Shown: positions 44,587 through 56,346, counted from the first letter of the stretch. The stretch is DNA of 64,000 bases from Cognatundibacterium squillarum (GCF_014652435.1 NZ_BMYU01000006.1:124001-188000), one strand, 5' to 3'. Notes: generated by a model from the sequence alone, not told the origin. Translations and numbers: made by a program.

Positions 44587-45447
44587 TTAACGGAAACTGT
44601 AATCTGCCACGACACCGGCAAATATGACCGCTCCTAACCAGTTATTGTGGCGAAACGCCGCAAAACAAGCCATGCGTTCACGATGTCTTATCAGTGTGTA
44701 GTGATACGCTGCGAAAAGTACTGCGACGAACATCCCTGTCAGAAAAAATATACCCAGTCCGTATTGCAGACCCGTGATCGTGATCAGAGCGAAACTGAGC
44801 GCATAGCACAGCATGACTGCAAGAACGTCGTATCGCCCAAAAGTGATGGCGGAAGTCCGGATGCCGATTTTCAGATCATCATCGCGATCCACCATCGCAT
44901 ATTCCGTATCATAGGCCACGGCCCAGAAGATATTCGCCGTGAGTAATACCCAGGCCGCAACCGGTATCTGATTCTGAATGCTGGCAAACGCCATCGGAAT
45001 CCCGAAGCCGAACGCGATCCCGAGATAGGCTTGCGGAATCGCGAAGAATCGCTTGAAGTAGGGGTAAGTTGCGGCAATGATCAGTGCAGCGACTGACATT
45101 TGCTTGGTCAGCGTATTCATCGGAATCACAAGGCAGAAAGACAGCAGTGCCAGGGCTGCTGCAACCGCCAGCGCTTCCTTGCCGGAAATTTTTCCACTCG
45201 TAACGGGGCGGTCAGCTGTCCGTTTGACATGCTTGTCAAAATCCCGGTCTGCATAATCATTGACTGCACATCCGGCAGAGCGCATCAGTATCGTACCCAG
45301 CGTGTAGATGGTTACCAGCTTCCAGTCGGGATGTCCGTCTGATGCGAGCCAGAGCGCCGTCAGAGTCGGCCAGAGCAATAACATGATACCTACCGGTTTA
45401 TCCAGTCGTACCAGACGAAAATACAGCGATAGTTTTTCTTTCAGCAT
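44587..45447 (-). CDS. ubiA: 4-hydroxybenzoate octaprenyltransferase
   Basis: A 286-residue membrane prenyltransferase of ubiquinone synthesis. Both Asp-rich, Mg-diphosphate-binding motifs are clear: [19 protein letters not shown] near residue 63 and [18 protein letters not shown] near 185. It has about eight or nine membrane helices. ATG 45447 ([20 protein letters not shown]) gives the standard length; ATG 45507 would add 20 residues. It is divergent from the XRE regulator. Confidence 0.94.
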   Translation of the reverse strand: MLKEKLSLYFRLVRLDKPVGIMLLLWPTLTALWLASDGHPDWKLVTIYTLGTILMRSAGCAVNDYADRDFDKHVKRTADRPVTSGKISGKEALAVAAALALLSFCLVIPMNTLTKQMSVAALIIAATYPYFKRFFAIPQAYLGIAFGFGIPMAFASIQNQIPVAAWVLLTANIFWAVAYDTEYAMVDRDDDLKIGIRTSAITFGRYDVLAVMLCYALSFALITITGLQYGLGIFFLTGMFVAVLFAAYHYTLIRHRERMACFAAFRHNNWLGAVIFAGVVADYSFR

Positions 45448-45607
45448 AATCAGTGAGCGGAATGCAGGAACGCCAGCATTATATGACTCTTCAATAGATA
45501 CAGGCATCGTCAGAGCCCAATCATTACCTTGTATTTATGAAAATTCCAGAAAATTTGGTACTGTTTTTTAATTCGAAATGAGATATTATCTATGTCGTGG
45601 TATTAAA

Positions 45608-45635
45608 TTTTGAAACTCTATTCTTTCAAAAAGGA
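45608..45635 (+). promoter_or_regulatory. Inverted repeat abutting the ribosome site of the XRE gene
   Basis: TTTTGAAA (45608-45615), eight bases, TTTCAAAA (45624-45631), with AAGGAG starting at once (45630-45635). It could be an operator for the regulator encoded next or an RNA hairpin beside its ribosome site. Confidence 0.45.
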
Positions 45636-45641
45636 GACCAG

Positions 45642-46430
45642 ATGAGTTCCCCGGAATTGATTCTGCAAGTGTTACGTTCTGAGCTGCGTGCTGCGGGTGT
45701 CACCTACAAGATGCTTGCTGAACGTATTGGTATGAGTGAGTCCAGCGTCAAACGGATGTTCGGACAAAAAGATATGAGCCTGACCCGTTTAGCGGAAATT
45801 TGTAAGGCTGCCGGCGTTGCTTTGGAAGACATTCTGCGGCAGTCGGCTGATGTGACGCCGCCGAATGATACGCTGACCCTTGAGCAGGAAAAGTCTCTGA
45901 TGGCAGATCCCAAGCTGTTGCTGGTTGCTATTTCCTGCCTCGGACACTGGACTCTGGAGCAAATTGTCGAAACGTATCAGATGACGGAAGCAGAGTGCAT
46001 TCTGAATATGATTGCGCTTGATAAGCTGGACGTGATCGAACTGCGTCCGAATAATAAGTACAGGCTGAAAGTGTCTCCGGCATTCCACTGGCGTTCAGAC
46101 GGACCGGTACAGCAGTATTTCCGTGAACACGTTGTTGCCGATTATTTTGATGGTCGCTTTGATGGAAAGGGCGAAATGCTGTTGTGTGTTCCGGCCCGTT
46201 TGTCAGATCGCAGTGCACAGGAAATCGTACTGAAAATTCAGCAGCTGGTTGCAGAGCTGGCACGTTTCCATCAGGAAGAGCGTCGTTTGCCGCCAGAGCA
46301 AAAAGATGGCTTTACACTGGTTGTCGGTTTCCGTTCATGGGAGTTCTCCGCATTTACCGCTTTGCGCCGGCCACAGGCAAAACCTGAGCCGGCATCAATT
46401 ACTCACCATATTGGTCCGAGAAAGAGATAA
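45642..46430 (+). CDS. XRE-family transcriptional regulator
   Basis: A 262-residue protein. Residues about 5-65 form a Cro/C1-type helix-turn-helix (GVTYKMLAERIGMSESSVKRMF, then MSLTRLAEICKAAGV). The remaining 190 residues have no motif I recognise; they include a region similar to a winged-helix (HWTLEQIVETYQMTEAECI) and an acidic, strand-rich part. AAGGAG before ATG 45642 sets the start. The last 28 bases overlap the end of the convergent patatin gene. The target is unknown. Confidence 0.82.
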   Translation: MSSPELILQVLRSELRAAGVTYKMLAERIGMSESSVKRMFGQKDMSLTRLAEICKAAGVALEDILRQSADVTPPNDTLTLEQEKSLMADPKLLLVAISCLGHWTLEQIVETYQMTEAECILNMIALDKLDVIELRPNNKYRLKVSPAFHWRSDGPVQQYFREHVVADYFDGRFDGKGEMLLCVPARLSDRSAQEIVLKIQQLVAELARFHQEERRLPPEQKDGFTLVVGFRSWEFSAFTALRRPQAKPEPASITHHIGPRKR

Positions 46431-48649
46431 ACCCCCGACCCGGCTCCCCGGGTCGCACCGGCACCCAGATACACGGGACCAAACCGTGTGTCCACGGATA
46501 AGCTGGCGCTGGCAGCCTGCTTCATGCGGCCAATTGAATATGGTTCATTGCCGCCATAGCTGCCACCCAGCTCCATCGAGAATCCCAGGCGTACTGCGCC
46601 ACCGATTGTGGATGGCAGCGCGCCGATACGCCGTGCGACTACCAGTCTGCCGAACAAGGTTGTATCACCGTACAGTGAGTTTCTGGGAAGTCCGGTCAGA
46701 CGCAGAAATCCTCCCAGCGGCGAAGGCGTTGTCGTATTTTGCGCCCTTGTCCATTCACCATAAAGGTGACCCGCCCAATCACCAAACGACAAGGCTTTCA
46801 TGGCTGAAATTTCAGCGCTTGCCTGCGCTGCCTGTTTGCCCTCTTTGCCGGGTGAACTTTGCCATGCAAAGTCAATCATGGAGCCACTGGTCGGGAAACT
46901 GATCGAATCCAGTGTGTCGGCGTGAAAATGGATAAATCTTGTCGTCGCAAAATAACGTGCTTTGGGATCGTTTTCGATCTCGCTCGGAAGAATGGCATTG
47001 ATTTTCTGGAATCCGCGCTGAATACCGGCTTCGATACTGCCCCAGTTACCGAGCTGACGCCCGAGTGCGAAGCTGGCGCCGGTCTGGCTGCTGTTAATTC
47101 TGGCGATTCGTGTCGTTCCCTGATAGAAATCGAGTCCAGACGCATTGTATTCCAGTCCCGGAGCGACGTACCATGCTGAGGCCGGTGCCAGTGGCTGCCA
47201 CAATTGAGTGCTGAACTGCTGCTGACTTCCGATCTTTGCCAGTGTACGCAATTCTGCACCATATCCGTTCAGGCTGGATGCAACATGCATCAGGCTCAGT
47301 GCGAAACGGCTGTCATCGTTAAAGTCGCTGGAAAGCTCCATGCCCAGACGCAGGCGGTTGCGACTGGACTGGGACTCTTTCGTCAGTATGGTGACTTTGC
47401 GTTCATTGCCGCTATCATCGATGATGGCTTTGACTTCCTCAAGGTCGCCACGCCCGTAAAGACGTGTTGCTGCTTGCCTGATTTCATCCTGAGTCAGATT
47501 CTGTCCTTCGTGCAAACCTGTCTGCGTAATCAGTGCTTCAGGGTTCACGTACTGCGTTCCTTTGACTTCGAGGCTGGCAATTGGCATGACGCGAACGGTA
47601 TCTTTTGCATGCCGGGTGTTCATAACGCGGAACTCTTCCAGTTCAGCAAACATTTCACGTGGTATCGCCAGTTTAATCAATTGCTCGCGTGCGAGTTCAG
47701 CAGCTTGTTCCCCTGCTTTGATAGCGCGCGGAAACGCAGAAAAGTCGAGAAAGCTGATGCCATCGAGTTTCGGGGCGATCAGGACATCCTGCTTTCTTAA
47801 TTGTTTTATTGAGCGCTGTACATTCTGTTCGGTCAGAATTTGCAGCATTTGATTGGCCACATCGAAAGCACTGTGTATATCTTTTTCCGGAGATAGTGGT
47901 GTTCCGACGTTAACTGCAATGACAATGTCGGCTCCCATAGTACGCGCCAGCTCTACTGGCAAATTGCTGACGAGTCCGCCATCCACAACTAATTTTTCCT
48001 TGATACGAACCGGTGCAAAAACACCCGGGACGGCTAGCGAGGCACGCATGGATGCGAGTAATGGGGTATCGTTCAGTTCAACCAGCTCGCCGGTTGTCAG
48101 ATCGGAGGCAACTGAAATAAATGGCAGCGACAATTGATTCACCGGCTGGTCGCGCATTCCTTCCGGCAGGAGACGAGTAAGTGCGTGTTCCAGGCTGGCG
48201 TTGCCTGCTGCAGCCTTAGGTAAATATACGCCGGACTTCGTGACAGCCATTTCAATACGTGTCGGCAGCAGCGTGTCTTCAATTTTGCGTCGGTATTCGA
48301 GTTCGTTTCGTGCAGGTCTGTCAGCCAGTACCTCATCCCAGCGTGTACTGCGGACTATTTCCTCCAGTTGTTCCGGTGTGCGTCCGGCGGCGTAGGCACC
48401 GCCTACAACAGCACCCATACTGGTTCCAACCACCATATCAACCGGAACCTGCATGCGCCGCAAGGCACGAAGAACACCGATATGTGCAAATCCACGCGCT
48501 CCGCCACCGGACAAAACCAGTGCGATTTTCGGTCTTGCAGACTCAGCGTCCTGAGATTTTGCATCAGGTGGGTTATTCTGAGCGGAAGCTGTGCTGCATG
48601 CGAACACGGTCGCGAAGACCATTGCAGTCATACGCAAAAATAGAGACAT
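46403..48649 (-). CDS. Patatin-like phospholipase, type Vd autotransporter (PlpD-like)
   Basis: A 748-residue secreted protein. A signal peptide (to about residue 23) precedes a patatin domain with the oxyanion loop LSGGGARGFAHIG, the nucleophile Ser77 in GTSMG and Asp223 in VDGGLVSN, the Ser-Asp dyad of phospholipase A. A POTRA-like domain (about 350-420) and a C-terminal beta barrel ending in LFLGPIW follow. This is the layout of PlpD, a type Vd secretion protein whose barrel belongs to the BamA/TpsB superfamily. Substrate and release are unknown. Its 3' end overlaps the XRE gene. Confidence 0.88.
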   Translation of the reverse strand: MSLFLRMTAMVFATVFACSTASAQNNPPDAKSQDAESARPKIALVLSGGGARGFAHIGVLRALRRMQVPVDMVVGTSMGAVVGGAYAAGRTPEQLEEIVRSTRWDEVLADRPARNELEYRRKIEDTLLPTRIEMAVTKSGVYLPKAAAGNASLEHALTRLLPEGMRDQPVNQLSLPFISVASDLTTGELVELNDTPLLASMRASLAVPGVFAPVRIKEKLVVDGGLVSNLPVELARTMGADIVIAVNVGTPLSPEKDIHSAFDVANQMLQILTEQNVQRSIKQLRKQDVLIAPKLDGISFLDFSAFPRAIKAGEQAAELAREQLIKLAIPREMFAELEEFRVMNTRHAKDTVRVMPIASLEVKGTQYVNPEALITQTGLHEGQNLTQDEIRQAATRLYGRGDLEEVKAIIDDSGNERKVTILTKESQSSRNRLRLGMELSSDFNDDSRFALSLMHVASSLNGYGAELRTLAKIGSQQQFSTQLWQPLAPASAWYVAPGLEYNASGLDFYQGTTRIARINSSQTGASFALGRQLGNWGSIEAGIQRGFQKINAILPSEIENDPKARYFATTRFIHFHADTLDSISFPTSGSMIDFAWQSSPGKEGKQAAQASAEISAMKALSFGDWAGHLYGEWTRAQNTTTPSPLGGFLRLTGLPRNSLYGDTTLFGRLVVARRIGALPSTIGGAVRLGFSMELGGSYGGNEPYSIGRMKQAASASLSVDTRFGPVYLGAGATRGAGSGVYLFLGPIW

Positions 48650-48695
48650 AGCGACTAACGATATGTGTATCAGATATTTGTAATTTTATAATGAC

Positions 48696-49238
48696 TCAGT
48701 CGTCATCGCGGACTTTTGCAGTCAGAACATGGTCACACCAGGCGCCGTTTATTTTCAGGTAGCGTCTGGCAAACCCTTCGCGTTCAAATCCCAGACTGGC
48801 CAGCAGTGCAGCGCTGCGCAGATTTTCAGGGCGGTAGTTCGCCATAATCCTGTGCAGGCCTTGTTGTTCAAACATAAACTGAATTCCGGATTCAACCGCT
48901 TCGCGCATCATTCCTTTTCCCTGATGCGCTGCACTGATTGCGTAACCCAGATGACAGGCCTGAAAGACACCACGAACGATATTGCTGAAATTGCAAACGC
49001 CGATCATTTCTTCGCCGGAGAAAATACTGAACGGCACAGCGATCCCTGTCTCAGCATGTTGCTGCATCAGGGTAATACGCGCGAGGCATTCCGGATCGCT
49101 GAAAAAACTGTCCTGTCGTTCTGGCTCCCAGGGGCGTAAATGTTCTCTGTTTTTTAACAGATACTGCTGATAAACCTGAAGATCCCCGGCTTGCAGTACA
49201 CGCATCTGCAGGCGCGGTGTTGTGAGTTGTGGAAACAT
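48696..49238 (-). CDS. GNAT acetyltransferase, RimJ/RimL type
   Basis: A 180-residue GNAT enzyme. It begins MFPQLTTPRLQMRVLQAGD, as RimJ/RimL-type ribosomal-protein N-acetyltransferases do, and the acetyl-CoA loop is LGYAISAAHQGKGMMREAV near residue 97, followed by LHRIMANYRPENLRSAALLASLGFEREGF. The acceptor is unknown. It starts two bases after the oxyR stop, so the two are likely co-transcribed. Confidence 0.85.
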   Translation of the reverse strand: MFPQLTTPRLQMRVLQAGDLQVYQQYLLKNREHLRPWEPERQDSFFSDPECLARITLMQQHAETGIAVPFSIFSGEEMIGVCNFSNIVRGVFQACHLGYAISAAHQGKGMMREAVESGIQFMFEQQGLHRIMANYRPENLRSAALLASLGFEREGFARRYLKINGAWCDHVLTAKVRDDD

Positions 49239-49240
49239 GG

Positions 49241-50182
49241 TTATTGTGCAGATGCAGACTCATCGAGCATTGTCACACCCGGAAGCTGGCAAGCCTGAAC
49301 AGCACGTCTGATTGCTTCAATGGCAGGCTGACGGGTGAAGCTTTTACGCCATGCAATCACAATACGGCGATTGGGAACCGGTTGTTCAAACGGAATGTAT
49401 CTGAGCAAATTTTCTGTGTTCTGGCGTACGACGGATGCGGCTGGCAGAACTGTCAGACCGATGCCTGAAGCTACCATATGCCGGATCGTTTCCAGGGACG
49501 AGCCTTCAAAAGTACGCGCTATGCCATCACCAGTTGTCGAGAAACGCGCCATTTCAGGGCAGACCTCCAGTACCTGATCTCGGAAGCAATGTCCGGCACC
49601 AAGCAATAACATGGTTTCTGTTTTTAGTTCAGCTGCAGAAATCCTGTCCCGGTCTGCCCAGGGATGCTGATGCGGTACTGCAACCAGGAATGGTTCATCA
49701 TACAAAGCCTGAACCATCAGTCCCTGATCTGGCAGCGGCAGCGCCATAATGGCTGCATCCAGTTCTCCCTGACGCAATAACTCCATCAGTTTGACGGTGT
49801 AATTTTCCTGAAGCACCAATGGCATTTGCGGAACCTGCTCGATCATGGTTTTCACCAGAGAAGGGAGCAGGTAAGGACCCACGGTGTAGATAACACCCAG
49901 CCGGAAAGCACCAGCTAAAGGGTCTTTGTTTTGCTTAGCAATTTCTTTGATCGCAGCAGTTTGTTCAAGTACGCGTTCGGCCTGTGCAACAATCTGCGCG
50001 CCAATCGGCGTCGTTGAAATCTCGGTGCCACCACGTTCGAATATGGTGACCCCCAGCTCATCTTCCAGTTTTTTGATGGCCACAGATAAAGTCGGTTGCG
50101 CAACGAAGCAGGCTTCAGCCGCGTGGCCGAAGTGTTTTTCGCGGGCAACCGCAACAATGTATTTCAGTTCAGTCAGGGTCAT
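49241..50182 (-). CDS. oxyR: Hydrogen peroxide-inducible regulator OxyR
   Basis: A 313-residue LysR-type regulator. The N-terminal helix-turn-helix (HFGHAAEACFVAQPTLSVAIKKLE) starts at residue 17. The peroxide-sensing cysteines are Cys199 (GAGHCFRDQ) and Cys208 (EVCPE), the same numbering as in E. coli OxyR, where they form a disulfide on oxidation. This residue match makes OxyR far more likely than another LysR protein. No katG or ahpC lies in the window. Confidence 0.95.
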   Translation of the reverse strand: MTLTELKYIVAVAREKHFGHAAEACFVAQPTLSVAIKKLEDELGVTIFERGGTEISTTPIGAQIVAQAERVLEQTAAIKEIAKQNKDPLAGAFRLGVIYTVGPYLLPSLVKTMIEQVPQMPLVLQENYTVKLMELLRQGELDAAIMALPLPDQGLMVQALYDEPFLVAVPHQHPWADRDRISAAELKTETMLLLGAGHCFRDQVLEVCPEMARFSTTGDGIARTFEGSSLETIRHMVASGIGLTVLPAASVVRQNTENLLRYIPFEQPVPNRRIVIAWRKSFTRQPAIEAIRRAVQACQLPGVTMLDESASAQ

Positions 50183-50263
50183 AGCAGCTCACAGACCGGA
50201 AAAGGTGCGCCTGATCAGGTTTAGCACAAATACCGTAAAAAAGAAAATGGATTCGTGCACAGT

Positions 50264-51172
50264 TTATTTACGGCTATTAAATGCTTTACCCAGTTCGAGC
50301 TGACCTTGCGCAAGGCCGCTCTCCGGAACGACAGACTGAGTGCGGTCCTGCACATCGGGCAGCCGTTGTGCCAGCTGTTCCGCAGTGTTTTCAGCCTGGG
50401 GCAGCCAGATGCCTTGTGTCAGGCAGATATGCGCGGCTTCAAAACCGCCGGCGCCGGCGCACAGTATCTGACGTGTAGGTGCATGTTCACACGTAAGTAC
50501 GAGCATCGCAGGAACTACGTCTGCCGGTTGCAATGCCTGTAAAAATTCAGGTGGAAAGAGTGCTTCCGTCATGCGTGTCGCAGCGGTCGGTGCCAGACTG
50601 TTGACCCGGATATCATATTTAGCGCCTTCCAGTGACAGCGTTTGCATCAGGCCTACCAGTGCCATTTTTGCTGCACCGTAGTTAGATTGACCGAAATTGC
50701 CGAATAAACCGGACGAGGAGGTGGTCATGACAATACGACCGTATTTCTGTTCGGTCATGACTGGCCAGACTGCTTTGCAGCAATGGACTGCGCCCATCAG
50801 GTGTACTTCCATCACAGTGCGAAAGTCATCCAACTCCATCTTCGCAAAACTTTTGTCGCGCAGGATGCCGGCATTATTGATCAGAATATCAACCCGACCC
50901 CAGGTACGTATGGTAGTGCTGATCATGTCTTCCACAGCAGCGAAATCGGTGACAGAGGCTGCGCTGGCAATCGCATCACCACCGGCGTTGCGGATTTCCT
51001 GCACGACTGCTTCAGCGGCGAAGCCTGAACCGCCACTGCCGTCACGGGCGGCACCCAAATCATTCACAACGACTTTAGCACCGCGCTTCGCCAGTTCGAG
51101 CGCATGTTCGCGTCCGAGACCGCCACCTGCACCTGTGACAATCGCAACGCGTCCAGTGAAATCCAAAGTCAT
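50264..51172 (-). CDS. SDR family oxidoreductase, hydroxyacyl-CoA dehydrogenase-like
   Basis: A 302-residue short-chain dehydrogenase. The cofactor loop is VTGAGGGLGREHALELA, the structural NNAG is in ILINNAGILRDKSF, and the active site is SSSGLFGNFGQSNYGAAKMAL with the Ser and YxxxK. The VVNDLGAARDGSG stretch resembles the (3R)-hydroxyacyl-CoA dehydrogenase unit of peroxisomal multifunctional enzyme 2. The last 60-70 residues are extra to the SDR fold. Its true substrate is unproven; beta-oxidation is a fair guess. Confidence 0.83.
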   Translation of the reverse strand: MTLDFTGRVAIVTGAGGGLGREHALELAKRGAKVVVNDLGAARDGSGGSGFAAEAVVQEIRNAGGDAIASAASVTDFAAVEDMISTTIRTWGRVDILINNAGILRDKSFAKMELDDFRTVMEVHLMGAVHCCKAVWPVMTEQKYGRIVMTTSSSGLFGNFGQSNYGAAKMALVGLMQTLSLEGAKYDIRVNSLAPTAATRMTEALFPPEFLQALQPADVVPAMLVLTCEHAPTRQILCAGAGGFEAAHICLTQGIWLPQAENTAEQLAQRLPDVQDRTQSVVPESGLAQGQLELGKAFNSRK

Positions 51173-51211
51173 AGTGAATCCTTTCGGTAGAGGGCAGTCA
51201 GAGTTGAATGG

Positions 51212-51694
51212 TCAGAGTTTTTTCTGGAGCATCAGTGCACCACCCATGGCCGGGTCCAGCGCATATGGTGCAAATCCTTCCGCTGCGTAGAGTGAGCGTG
51301 CGGGATGATTGCCTTCCAGAACTTCCAGCGTGATTTTGCAGTAATCTTGCTCCTGAGCAAAGCGGCAAATGTATTGCATCAGCTGTTTTCCTAATCCGGC
51401 ACCGCGAAATTCCGGATGAACCGCAAAATCATGAATGTTGAGTAAGGCTTTGCAGGCAAAAGTAGAAAAACCCTCAATGGCAATCGAAAAAGCGGCAGCG
51501 CGCCCGTCGCAGTAAAGTAAGAAAGCGTGAACGGCCGGACGTTTCTGCAGCTCATGAATCAGATGATGCCGGCAGTATTCTGTCAGTGGTTCACCACCAC
51601 CCATGGCATCGGAGGCATAGACGTTTAACATTGCAACTAAATCTGCAGCATGCTCGTGATTATGTAGATCGGCTTTCAGAATCTGGATGTTCAT
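51212..51694 (-). CDS. GNAT family N-acetyltransferase
   Basis: A 160-residue GNAT protein. The acetyl-CoA-binding motif is FAVHPEFRGAGLGKQLMQYI near residue 93, with NIHDF before it and CKITLEVLEGNHPARSLYAAEGFAPY after it. The YASDAMGGGEPL start is shared with acetyltransferases often annotated as diamine or aminoglycoside type, but the acceptor cannot be told. It lies 38 bases after recG on the same strand. Confidence 0.83.
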   Translation of the reverse strand: MNIQILKADLHNHEHAADLVAMLNVYASDAMGGGEPLTEYCRHHLIHELQKRPAVHAFLLYCDGRAAAFSIAIEGFSTFACKALLNIHDFAVHPEFRGAGLGKQLMQYICRFAQEQDYCKITLEVLEGNHPARSLYAAEGFAPYALDPAMGGALMLQKKL

Positions 51695-51732
51695 ATCGGT
51701 GATTGTAGGCGATAGGCTTAGGCGATTGCTTG

Positions 51733-53856
51733 TCAGACCCGCAGGTATTCTTCTTTGTTCCCCATCCAGCGTTCAAGATGAGCCGCGACGGTGGCTGCGT
51801 CATGACGCAGAAGGTAATCTGCAAGATCGCGTGCTTGTTCAACCAGCCACTGATCTGTTTCTAAATTAGCAAATTTCAGCATAGCTTCGCCGGACTGGCG
51901 TGCACCCAGAAATTCTCCGGGGCCACGTAACTCCAGATCGCGGCGCGCAATTTCAAAGCCATCTGTGCTTTCGCGCATGATGCCCAGACGCTGTTTTGCT
52001 ACTTGTCCTAATGGGCCTTGATACATCAGAAGGCAGACCGAAGCGGCAGCGCCACGCCCGACACGTCCGCGCAGCTGATGCAGCTGTGACAGACCAAAGC
52101 GTTCTGCGTGTTCAATGACCATCAGGCTGGCGTTTGGCACATCCACGCCGACCTCAATGACCGTTGTGGCAACCAGCACCTGAATCCGGTTGTGCAGGAA
52201 ATCATCCATGACCTGCTGTTTTTCTGAAGGTTTCAGACGACCATGTACCAGCCCCGTGCGGATATCCGGTAAGGCTTCCGCCAGAATGGCATGGGTTTCT
52301 GTCGCGGTTTGCAACTGCAGTGTTTCTGATTCTTCAATCAGCGGGCACACCCAGTAGACTTGCTTACCTTCCAGTGCAGCAGCATGAATGCGCTCTATGA
52401 CTTCGTCGCGCCGGTTCTGGTCAATGACGCGGGTCACAATCGGTGTTCTGCCCGGTGGCAGTTCATCAATAACCGACACCTCCAGATCAGCGTAGTAGGT
52501 CATTGCCAGTGTGCGCGGAATCGGCGTCGCCGACATCATTAACTGATGCGGAATCAGGCCGGCCTGGGCTTTATGTGACAAATCCAGACGCTGCCCGACG
52601 CCGAAACGGTGCTGCTCGTCCACCAGCACCAGTCCCAGTTTGTGAAACTGAACATTGTCCTGAATCAGTGCATGCGTACCAATCACCAGTCTGGCTTCGC
52701 CGCTTTGTATCAGCGCCTGCGCCTGCTCTTTTTCTTTTTTACGCAAACTCCCTGTCAGCCACGCGGTACGCACCCCCAGCGGTTCCAGCCACGCGGCAAT
52801 TTTGCGAAAATGTTGTTCCGCCAGAATTTCAGTCGGTGCCATCAGGGCAGCCTGATAACCATTGTCAATTGCCTGTGCTGCCGCGAGTGCAGCTACGATG
52901 GTTTTGCCACTGCCGACATCGCCCTGCAACAAGCGCTGCATAGGAAAAGACTGCGCCAGATCGGCGCGGATTTCGCGTAATACTTTTTCCTGCGCACCGG
53001 TCAGCGTAAATGGCAGATTGAGTAAAAAGGCATTACTGAGTTCGCCAACGACTGGCATTGCCGGTGCGCCTTTTGCTCGCCGGCTTTTCTGCGCCCGTTT
53101 CAGGGACAATTGCTGTGCCAGCAATTCATCGAATTTCATCCGTGTCCAGGCAGGATGCTCGCGCTCAACCAGTGCATACTGATCCGCGTCAGGCGGTGGC
53201 GTGTGCAATGTCCTGATACTCTCTTCAAAACCAAGCAGGTTCATGCGTTCAAGATAACGTGGTGCCAGCGTGTCACGCCAGTTAGTGCGCTGAATCGCAT
53301 TACTGATTGCCTTGCGCAGCAGCGCCTGCGGTACGCCTTCGCCGCTGTGATAAACAGGTGTCAGCGCTGTCGGCAGCGGTGTGTCATCCTGCACAATTTT
53401 GTAGGTGGGGTGTACCAGTTCGGCGCCGAAGAAGCCGTGTCTCAGTTCGCCACGCGCTCTGACACTGGCACCGGTTGCCAGTTGCTTGGTCTGACTGCCG
53501 TAAAAATTCAGAAAGCGCAGATAAATTTCACCACTTTCATCTTCCAGCTTTACCACCAGTTGCCGCCGCGGCCGGTACTGGACTTCCTGATGCGTGACAA
53601 CACCCTGAATCTGCACTTGAGAACCACCGCGCAGGCTGGCTTCTGCAATCGTCAGAATACGCGTTTCATCTTCGTACCGCATCGGCAGATGCAGTAAAAA
53701 ATCGATATCTTTCCGTAAGCCCAGTTTGGCCAGTTTTTCGCTGGCTTTCATTTGTGTGGCTGGCGCTTTTTTCGTTTTTTTTCGGGTGGATGCAGCGGCC
53801 TCAGTGGCTTCAGGTCGCGTGGTTTGTTCCGGATTGCTTGGGGCTTCAGCTGCCAT
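51733..53856 (-). CDS. recG: ATP-dependent DNA helicase RecG
   Basis: A 707-residue helicase that reverses stalled replication forks. After an N-terminal wedge (OB fold, VQIQGVVTHQEVQYRPRRQL), the helicase motifs run: I GDVGSGKTIV near residue 320, Ia APTEILAEQH, II DEQHRFG, III MSATPIPRTLA, and VI QLRGRVGRG near 600. An extra N-terminal tail of about 35 residues, rich in Ala, Glu, Thr and Lys, precedes MKASEKLAKLGLRKDIDFL, where E. coli-like RecG begins; the later Met is an alternative start. Confidence 0.95.
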   Translation of the reverse strand: MAAEAPSNPEQTTRPEATEAAASTRKKTKKAPATQMKASEKLAKLGLRKDIDFLLHLPMRYEDETRILTIAEASLRGGSQVQIQGVVTHQEVQYRPRRQLVVKLEDESGEIYLRFLNFYGSQTKQLATGASVRARGELRHGFFGAELVHPTYKIVQDDTPLPTALTPVYHSGEGVPQALLRKAISNAIQRTNWRDTLAPRYLERMNLLGFEESIRTLHTPPPDADQYALVEREHPAWTRMKFDELLAQQLSLKRAQKSRRAKGAPAMPVVGELSNAFLLNLPFTLTGAQEKVLREIRADLAQSFPMQRLLQGDVGSGKTIVAALAAAQAIDNGYQAALMAPTEILAEQHFRKIAAWLEPLGVRTAWLTGSLRKKEKEQAQALIQSGEARLVIGTHALIQDNVQFHKLGLVLVDEQHRFGVGQRLDLSHKAQAGLIPHQLMMSATPIPRTLAMTYYADLEVSVIDELPPGRTPIVTRVIDQNRRDEVIERIHAAALEGKQVYWVCPLIEESETLQLQTATETHAILAEALPDIRTGLVHGRLKPSEKQQVMDDFLHNRIQVLVATTVIEVGVDVPNASLMVIEHAERFGLSQLHQLRGRVGRGAAASVCLLMYQGPLGQVAKQRLGIMRESTDGFEIARRDLELRGPGEFLGARQSGEAMLKFANLETDQWLVEQARDLADYLLRHDAATVAAHLERWMGNKEEYLRV

Positions 53857-54089
53857 AAGTGTACAATGGTGGGTTTTGCTGCAGAACCGGAGTGGTCTCT
53901 GACTGTCTCAGTGGCCAGAAATTACCGGGATGCGCAGACTGATAGTTTTATTCTACTGAGTTTTTATACAGTATGTACAGGGCTTTACACAGCCGGCGCC
54001 ATGGTGACAGTGTTGGATACGCCGGATGAAGTGCTGCCAGTGGTTTTTCACTGGTGTCAGCCCGGTATCCACCATCGATGTTGATGACC

Positions 54090-56271
<2,182 letters not shown>

Positions 56272-56316
56272 ACAGACGCAGTTCAGGTCCGCCTGAGCTG
56301 AAAAACAAGTATTTTT

Positions 56317-56346
56317 GCGGGGCGGTGCTAGAATGTGGCGCCCCGC
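56317..56346. promoter_or_regulatory. GC-rich palindrome with embedded -10-like site before yajC
   Basis: GCGGGGCG (56317-56324) and CGCCCCGC (56339-56346) form a perfect inverted repeat. Between them lies TGCTAGAAT, which resembles an extended -10 box. It sits in the 171-base gap between tgt and yajC and may be the yajC-secD-secF promoter with an overlapping operator; an RNA hairpin is the alternative. Confidence 0.4.
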
